In this document: positions 26,973 to 64,000 of the stretch, piece by piece
Layout: each line of letters opens with the position of its first letter
How positions within the stretch are numbered: the first letter of the stretch is position 1
Source: Strigops habroptila
Taxonomy: Eukaryota; Chordata; Aves; Psittaciformes; Psittacidae
DNA length: 64,000 nt
Direction: 5' to 3'
Assembly: GCF_004027225.2 (NCBI RefSeq)
Contig: NC_044283.2
Coordinates: forward strand, 13,224,992-13,288,991
Notes under the pieces: model-generated
Databases searched by the model: none
Seen by the model: the letters and a program-made list of their open reading frames with translations, nothing else
What the model was told of the DNA's origin: nothing
Made by a program: the position numbers and the translations under genes

Positions 26973-29900
26973 ACATTAAGCCTGGTAACTGCGGTAAGAG
27001 GAATTCTAGCTACAAGAAAGCCCTCTGAACCACTCTGACCAGTGGATTTGGAGGGGTTTCAGCAGGCTTTAAGCATTTCCAAGACCTTTAATTCCTGGAG
27101 CTTGTAACTCAACAGTAGCAGTGTAGGTGGAAAACTGGCTCTTTTTTCTGACAGGTCCGTTGGTGGGAGAAGGAGGTGAAGAGGCATGCCTGTGGGTGAT
27201 ATTTGGCAAGAATTTGGGAGGGCAGTGACTGATCTGTGTCAGTCAGAATGTTGTTCAGCAGGGATCATTTTCTCTGTTGCAGTGTTTGCACGTGGATGTT
27301 TGCACTCTACAGCCTGGTGGAGTGAATGCCCCTGCCGTAACATGGTAAAGGCAGGATTTATAGGGAACTGTGCTGGTTCTTGCGAGGAGGTGCAGAAGCA
27401 ACAAGCCAGCTATGATGACAGCTGTCATCCACTTTGCATACTTCTTCATTTCAATCCTTCACAGCTCTCTTGGTTTTGATTCTGCAGCTGCAGAGAGAAA
27501 TCTTTCACTCGGAGAACCTAGCCTCTTGTGCTCTAACTGGCCTAAGATGGGCAGAGGACAAGACACTGATGATGGCACTGGCTCTGCCTCCGCTCCACTC
27601 CCTTGGCCCTTTCCCTACTCTCCAAGATTATATAGCCTGAGCTTTCAAATGTAAGTGGAAAATTCACATTTTTAAAGGAGAAGTTGCATAAAATTTAATG
27701 CAGAATAAATCCATAAATCTCCATTATATGGTTGCTCATTATATTGAATAAGCTGATTTCACCGTTACCTGCTTCCCTGATCACTTTCTCCAGTTTATCT
27801 CTGGCTTCAAGTTACATCTTATAAAGCAAGCTCAAACTGTAAATTCCCTGCAGTAGTGTCTGGCTTACCTTAATGTGTGGATATAGTTTTCATCATGATA
27901 GGGCTCAAGACTTAAAGCATTCTCTCATTACTAATCAACCACACCAAAATTGCCCGAGTAACTTAACACATTGACTGGAGAACGTTATCCTCACTATAGA
28001 ATTGTATAGAAAAGTTATAACTACTAATTAAATTGTATGGTACTCTTCCAAGAGGGGTTTCTCAAGTATGAAATAATCACTGTGGGAAAATTTCAGGGAT
28101 ATAATATAGCACACATCAAAACACTGAAAAGGTAAGATGAAAAAAATTCTCCACAGCACTAGTTTTAACATATCTTTGCCCATGAAAGTGTCTATGACAA
28201 AATCAAATTCCACTCAAAGGGCACTGATTTTACATAAGTCTTTATTCGTGTGCATACATTTTAGAAGGACTCGCATTTTAGGATTGTTCTCAGTTTTATT
28301 TCTCATAATGGGTATTGAAAGCTACAGAGCCTTAGATATTCTTACTTCATTGTTTAGAACGGACTTAAAGAAAAACCCCGAATATTGAACAACAAAGGTC
28401 TCTGCCTTAACGTTATGATTTTGAGTCTCTGGGAGGACTCATGAGGATTGTTTGACTATTTTGTAAAAAATAGCTTAATTGATTAGATATATTCCTCCTT
28501 TCCAATTAAAAATTACAAAAAAAAGGGTGTTTGTGACTCTGAGCCAAGTTCATTGATATATCGAGCATAGCTAATGTCAGTCATTATTAAGGTCCTGATT
28601 GTGCTGTGTGTTTCCTCACAAATACAATTATAGCAAGTCAATTTGCATTGGTAAATGAATGCTAAAAATATCTAAATATTTTTTCCTGCTGACCAGAGAG
28701 TAGTTGATCCAGTCATTAGGATGCAGATAAACAGAAGTTACTACTCTGATAGAAGCTAAGGTGTTTAAGCACAATGCGCATAAGGAATTAGTTATTTGGC
28801 TACTGATATGCAACTACTAGTATGCTCTCCAGAAGAATTGAAAAGCTGTTCTAAAATCACACCAATCTATCATGGAGGTTTTTGCGTGGCATTGGAAAGA
28901 TTTATAAAAGCTTTACCATTATTCCTCATTCAAAATTTACTGCAGGGCCTGTTGGCAGCATGTGCAAAGGGACTGAACTGCAACTGCTGTGTAGGAAAAA
29001 GTAATTCCTGCTTTTCCAAGCACGGCTGATGACTTTGGCTCCAGCAGCTGCTGTAAGTTGTTGTTCCTTTTCCTGCACCAGAAGGCAGAGTCCATTCAGC
29101 ACAGCACTGCAGGGAAGTGACTCTTGCATTCACTCGCTTCTTGTTTCGATCCTGCATAGGTGAACACAGATGAAATCTGGGCCATTATAAAAATAAGGAG
29201 GATTATTTGCAGAACAGTGGTTTGTTCCAGGTCTGATCTTGAGGGAGGTGTTAGAGCAGTGGAAGGTCAAGAAGATACCTGTTTTTTTTTAATTAAAGGC
29301 ACTTTGAATATCTCCTTGCTTTCCAGCTCCCACAAAAACTGTAAACGTACCTGTCCAAACCCTTTAAGCTGCTCCTATGTTGGCAGGCACCTTTTTCACA
29401 GCAAAAGTATTGGCATAGCTACCCAACTGGAAAACAGAAAAATGACGTGGATTTTATTCAGCCAACCACAGTTCCTCAGTACATCCCAATGCGCCAATAT
29501 TTGTGTTTAGTTTAAACTGTCAGAAATCACTTTGAAATTGTGATCACAGATTTCTGTGAGCAGAAACTTCTAAAACATCTGAAAGAATGGAATGTAAGGG
29601 TGGATTGGTGCCTAGCACTTCCTCTATTATGTACTTTGATGTCATTTTGAATAGTGTGTGAAGATCTATTACCAATCCTCCCACCCATCGACCCCCACCC
29701 CAAATCTACAGGAAAAACCTCTGGAAATATTTCATTAATCATTTTTGTCAAGACCACAGATGAAAGGAGACATTTGTATTTTATGACAGTTGGTAATTAA
29801 ACATTTACAGTACAGTGCCAATATTTAATACCAATGTAGAAGGAGCAAACTGAACAGAAGGTAAATCTGGCAGAGTTAAACATAGAGTGATGCAGTGGGA

Positions 29901-30857
29901 GTGTGCATATGTGATCAGAACTGTAACACCGCAGAGCAAGTGGCATTGCAATAAAATGTTGTAGCAGCAAACTGCTTTTCCAGCTGTGTTAGACTTCCTT
30001 CCCTCTTCCCTGGAACTGAAATGAGAAAGAATATTTTACCCCTGAAATGACTTGGAGAAACCAGATGAGGCTTTGGGAGTTAAGACCACTGGCTGTTTGT
30101 GCAAGGCAATAAGGCTGTATAGGATAAATGAGTCCCAAGGAGTTTCTTTTGGTTTTATGACTGCTCCGCTTTGTTTTCCCTCTCCATCTCACTGAGTATT
30201 TTGTAAAAACCTTCTACATCTTATTTAGGTTGCCTTCCCTCCTTTCACTTCTGCTAGAAAGCAAGGCAGTATTCATTGCAAGAGAATATTTTTGTGTGAT
30301 TTCTCAGTGCTCTAATATCGCTTTTGCACGTAAGGATAAAAACTATTTAAACTGCTCTCACTCATATTGAAGTGATCGGAAATGTTCGCATTTTTTCATA
30401 ATAATTAGACTGGATCTCCACAAATTGTCTGTGCCATCACAAACTAGTTTCATCTGACTAAATGTCACTGCACAATGTACATGTCCACATCTGAGCTGTG
30501 TACACTGACATACACTGCCTCCATGGTGGCAGAGCTACACAGAGAGCCATCTGCTAAAAGAGATAATCAAGACAGAGCAAGTGCACCACATTCTCTTTGC
30601 CGCCTCTTTCCCCCTTGTTTTTGAACCCGGATCTGACTAACAGCTGCATATGTGGACACTTATGTCTAAAGCTAGAGGAGACAAGGCCCAGCCAAGCACT
30701 TCTCAAGCTTACTCTCAGGCTGTGTGGCTTTTCCCATATACTTGTGTCCTCACAAAGCACATAGTATACAATATGACCTCTCTTCTTCTTCTGCACCATT
30801 ATGAGGGCCAGTTCCTTACAGCTATGTTGGTCAAAAGAAAAGATGAACTAAGATTAT
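26973..30857. other. Intergenic, nothing recognised
   Basis: Unique AT-rich DNA between two CR1 insertions. No exon or RNA gene was recognised. Confidence 0.6.
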
Positions 30858-30947
30858 AGGTTGCCTGGATAGGTTGTAGGTGACACAACCTGAACATTCA
30901 AGGTCAGGTTGGATGGGGCTCTGAGCAACTTGGTCAAGTTGAAGATG
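30858..30947 (+). mobile_element. CR1 LINE (outer, older copy), left part
   Basis: GGTTGCCTGGATAGGTTGTA, then ATTCAAGGTCAGGTTGGATG and GAGCAACTTGGTCAAGTTG belong to the last 150 bp of a CR1. The sequence breaks off at GAAGATG, where the inner copy starts, and resumes after the inner copy at 31561. Confidence 0.75.
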
Positions 30948-31560
30948 CAGCCCATAAAGCCAACCATATCGTGGACTGCATCAAAAGGACCATGGCCGGC
31001 AGGTCAAGTGAGGTGATTCTCCTTTGCTCTTGTGAGACCCCACCTGCAGTACTGCATTCAGTTCTGGGGCTCCCAACACAAGTAGGATGTGGATCTGTTG
31101 AATCAAGTCCAGAGGGGGGCCATGAAGATGATCAGAGGGTTGGAGCACCTCTCCTATGGAGACAGACTGAGAGAGTTGGTCTTGTTCAGCCTGGAGAAGG
31201 CTCTGGGGAGACCTTAGATCAGCTTCCTTTAGACCTGTAAAGATGTCCTACAAGAAAGCTGCAGAGAGACTTTTTATAAGAGCAAGTAGTGATAGGACAA
31301 GGGGGAATGGTTAAAATGAAAGAGGGGAGACCTAGATTATATAAAAGGAAGAAATTCTTTACTGTGAGGGTGGTGGGGCATTGGCACTCACAACCCCAAG
31401 AAGCTGTGGATGGTCCATTCCTAGAAGTGTTCAAGGCCAGGTTGGATGTGGCTTTGAGCAACCTGGTCTAGTAGAAGGTGTCCCTGCCCATGGCAGGGGG
31501 GTTGGAACTAGATGTTCTTTAAGGTCCCTTCAAGCCAAACCATTCTGTGAGTCTGTGATG
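30948..31560 (+). mobile_element. CR1 LINE (inner, younger copy), 5'-truncated
   Basis: It begins within ORF2 (AAAGCCAACC and GGACTGCATCAAAAGGACC) and runs through TGAGACCCCACCTGCAGTAC, GAAGATGATCAGAGGGTTGG, CTTTACTGTGAGGGTGGTGG and CCCATGGCAGGGGGGTTGGA. It ends in the CR1 tail near CATTCTGTGAGTCTGTGATG. It is flanked on both sides by parts of a second CR1 and appears to have inserted into it. The frame is disrupted, so it is inactive. Confidence 0.92.
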
Positions 31561-31651
31561 TCTTTGCTCGTTGCAGCGGCATTGGACTACATGACCTTTA
31601 AAGGTCCCTTCCAACCCAAACTCTTCTATGATTCTGTGATGTTATGATTCT
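31561..31651 (+). mobile_element. CR1 LINE (outer, older copy), right part with 3' tail
   Basis: TTGCAGCGGCATTGGACTAC, then ATGACCTTTAAAGGTCCC and a tail of TTCTATGATTCTGTGATG type continue the outer CR1 exactly where the left part stops. This gives a second CR1 3' end directly after that of the inner element. Confidence 0.8.
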
Positions 31652-33349
31652 ACCTTGGGTCTCCGTAGTACAGCTCAGGGTATTCTCTGATCTGTGTAAT
31701 AAGTAGACAAAAATAATAATATGCAGCATAAGGTTCGTCTTGCAGTCAGTGGAAGTGCCATGTACTCTGGATGAAGCTGATTGGTGCTATGATTTCTTTT
31801 TTCTGTAGATAGTAGAGTTGTTTGAGAAACAATTGTGTGACAACAAGCATGAAATTAAAGTGTCTGAGTGAGCTTGCATTCATGCACAATACTCAGTGCA
31901 AATATATTTAAGTAGATGACATTTGTGGAATAGCCAGGCTTCTTTCAAAACCAGCTTAGAAAAGGATTGGCAAAGACACCCAGCAGCCAGCCAGATCAAA
32001 CTGCAAATGTTTGATAGAATCCTGCTGCTAATTAAACTCTATCTGCAGAAAACTCCACAAATTTTTAATACAGTCACTGGTGAACTTCTTACACTCTAAA
32101 GATTGTGGATCCTTCATTCCATAAACATTATGTTCTATAAACCCAGGCTTCTCTGTGGGTGCATGTGCAGTAGCAGGCAGCGCAGCCCAACAGGAGGGGC
32201 TCTGCAAAGCAGAGCAGTTGGCGATGCAGACCTGAGATCCACATGAGGCACATTTGGGGAAGTTTAATTTCAGGTATTATCTCACCAGTTCCTGTGGTCT
32301 GCAGGCCCATAGCTGGAAGGATGGCATCAAGTGCTCTCTTGGAGCACATCTTCTGGGTTTACATCATCCAAAAAGAATCTGATTTGGGTGCTACAGTATG
32401 AACAAAATGCAGTAGAGCCGTAAGGTTGAGACATTGACTTCAAAAATGCCTTCCCAGCCTGAATTAAGGTGCTAGTACAGTTCCATACTATGTGCTTGAT
32501 GCTGTACAAGATCACCCACAATAACTCTTCTTGTTCAGAACAACTATAATAGCAGAAAAAAAGCACATGTGCAATTGCCTTTTTTTCCGAAATCAGAAAT
32601 TTTTACATGGAAAACCTTAATAAATTACTAGCCCTACTTCCAAAAACTCCATGACTCTAATCTATATCACCTGATACATCATGGATCCTGCAAGCATTTA
32701 CTTGTGAATTAATTACCATCAGTTTAGGTACTCAAGTAAATAAAACCTTTTATTTCTTTCCAGGATCAAGATCCGGCTCAACATCCAAGTTCATAATGCA
32801 TTTTGATTGGAACAAGAATAGATGTTTCCAGAAATTACTTGAAATGTTATCCACTTTGCTCCTTCCCAAGTGAAACCAATATTAAGTACTATAAGAAAGG
32901 ATGGACATGAGATAGATAGTTCATTCTGAGCAATGAAATCTGTCCTCTCATGAAAAATCTCTGCTCCTTTGCTTGATCCTCATTAAGGAAGTAGACCAAC
33001 ACCATGCTCAATACACATGTAAAAACTTTACCTTAGTACTTTGTAAACTGCTCTGTTGTTGATAGGAACACCATATAATTTCATGGAGCAATAAAAATCT
33101 GTATTTTGTGAAAAATTTTGACAAAAATTACATATAATGTAAAACCAAATTTTAAAATAGATTCAGTTACAAAGAACTTTGTTTTGCGAAAGATAGGATG
33201 GAAACAATACAGTAAAAATAGATTATTACAAATAAAATGTTTTTCACTTCCAAAAGCCTAACTTATTTGTTTTAAAAAGTTGAAATGAAATTTGCTTATG
33301 GATGGTAACCCTTAAAAATGAAAGCACAGTAGGACAGAACAAGCATGCA
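31652..33349. other. Intergenic or distal 3' UTR, nothing recognised
   Basis: It lies between the nested CR1 pair and the farthest candidate poly(A) signal of STK32B. It is very AT-rich around 33.0-33.3 kb. No exon was recognised. Confidence 0.55.
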
Positions 33350-34359
33350 TTTATTATCAAAATGTGGAATGTACAAGTTGTAAAACACCATAAATGTTTG
33401 TAGTTGTGAGAGCTGTTTAAAAAAAAAGATTTTCATGTCAGCAACACTTTGGATAAAGTATGTTTCTTTCTATTCAGGATAGTTCTCATCCAGAATAGAT
33501 CCATGAAAACAGAGACACATGTAACTTCTTCACATTTTATAACACTTAACTATGGATCTGAGCAAATTCTTAATGTTTTTATCTCTCCTTACTAAGCTGC
33601 TTTTAAACTCTGGCTCAGTCAGCTTATTGTTGCAAATAAAAAGGTCTTTCTTTGTCATGGTTAAAATACATACACTACTAATGTGTCTGATCCTGCATCC
33701 ACTAAAGTCACTAGCAAAACTTTGACTTGGCCAGACTCACATCTTTTACTACAAAGCAGAATGCATGGTGTTAAAGAACAATGTGAATACATTCACACTG
33801 CAACTTTTCCAATGGGCTTCAGTTATTTGAATGGAATTATTCAGTGTTTGGCCTATTTGACACTACATTCACATATTTATGTCATACACTTCTGTCATAA
33901 ACTCAACAGCAGGTGCTCAGAAACAGCTATATCCAGCAGTTTCACAAAATTCCATTTTAATTAATGGAGACAGAGAGGACAACTTAAAGCCTTCAAGATA
34001 AAGCTGGCCCACATAGAACTTTGTCTCTTGTGAGTAGCCAGAAACTTGGCAATCTTTGAGAGGCTGCCTAATGAATTGTTTCAAGTTTTCTTCCAGGATT
34101 TTGAAAAGGAAAGTCACTCTTACTTATAAAACTGTATTTTGCTGCTGATGGTAATTTTTCTAGTGGCAGAGTCAAAAGAAGAGTGAGGACGTATGTGGAA
34201 AGTCTCGGCCAGTGTGCTCTGTGGCTTTGTCTTTGGCTGGGGATCCTGCTTTTGGAGGAGTCAGATGTCCCAGGATCCCAGCTGTGAAGAAGAAGGCATG
34301 CACAGAGAGGACCTTTCCTCGCCTTGCCAGGGCCGAAACATGTGTGGGACTGTAGCTCA
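33350..34359 (-). other. STK32B: Probable STK32B 3' UTR with candidate poly(A) signals
   Basis: Downstream of the stop codon on the minus strand there is no further splice-linked frame, so this is read as 3' UTR. Candidate cleavage signals on the minus strand are ATTAAA at 33956-33961, the weak variant CATAAA at 33876-33881 and canonical AATAAA at 33350-33355. Which one is used cannot be told from sequence alone. The limits given simply run to the farthest of these. Confidence 0.45.

Positions 34360-64000
<29,641 letters not shown>

Overview
This is vertebrate, almost certainly avian, nuclear DNA. The sequence is AT-rich and contains no prokaryotic-style gene packing. It carries several CR1 LINE copies with the bird-type 3' tail (repeats of the ATTCTATG kind), older CR1 reverse-transcriptase remnants, and an LTR-like block of a form I associate with non-galliform birds. 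The species cannot be fixed from this window.

One protein-coding gene is clearly present: STK32B (YANK2), a serine/threonine kinase, on the minus strand. Six consecutive coding exons lie at 61750-61853, 57193-57309, 56050-56175, 50139-50270, 49313-49377 and 34360-34498, the last ending in the stop codon. All have GT-AG borders and compatible phases, and together they encode the C-terminal 227 residues (about 55% of a protein of roughly 414). They cover the kinase C-lobe from the APE motif, the AGC-type C-tail with a basic patch and an FxxF motif, and the cysteine-containing C-terminus. The N-terminal half must lie beyond base 64000.

Layout: 1 to about 33.3-34.0 kb is downstream intergenic DNA with no exon I can recognise. 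It holds CR1 fragments at 5.1, 5.3, 9.1, 26.6 and 30.9-31.65 kb, a polypurine tract at 10.9 kb and a pyrimidine-biased stretch at 21.5-21.8 kb. From about 34.3 to 61.85 kb is STK32B. Its 14.8 kb last intron contains a probable MIR, the LTR-like block at 42.4-43.2 kb and an ancient CR1 at 44.6 kb. A 1.24 kb CR1 sits in sense orientation in the intron at 50.3-56.0 kb. From 61.85 to 64 kb is the next STK32B intron.

I found no undescribed multi-gene system. The more notable observations are a CR1 inserted inside another CR1, six diverged tandem modules in the LTR-like block, three perfect 11-bp hairpins, and three frame-preserving kinase-tail exons. Family assignments rest on recalled consensus features, because no search could be run.
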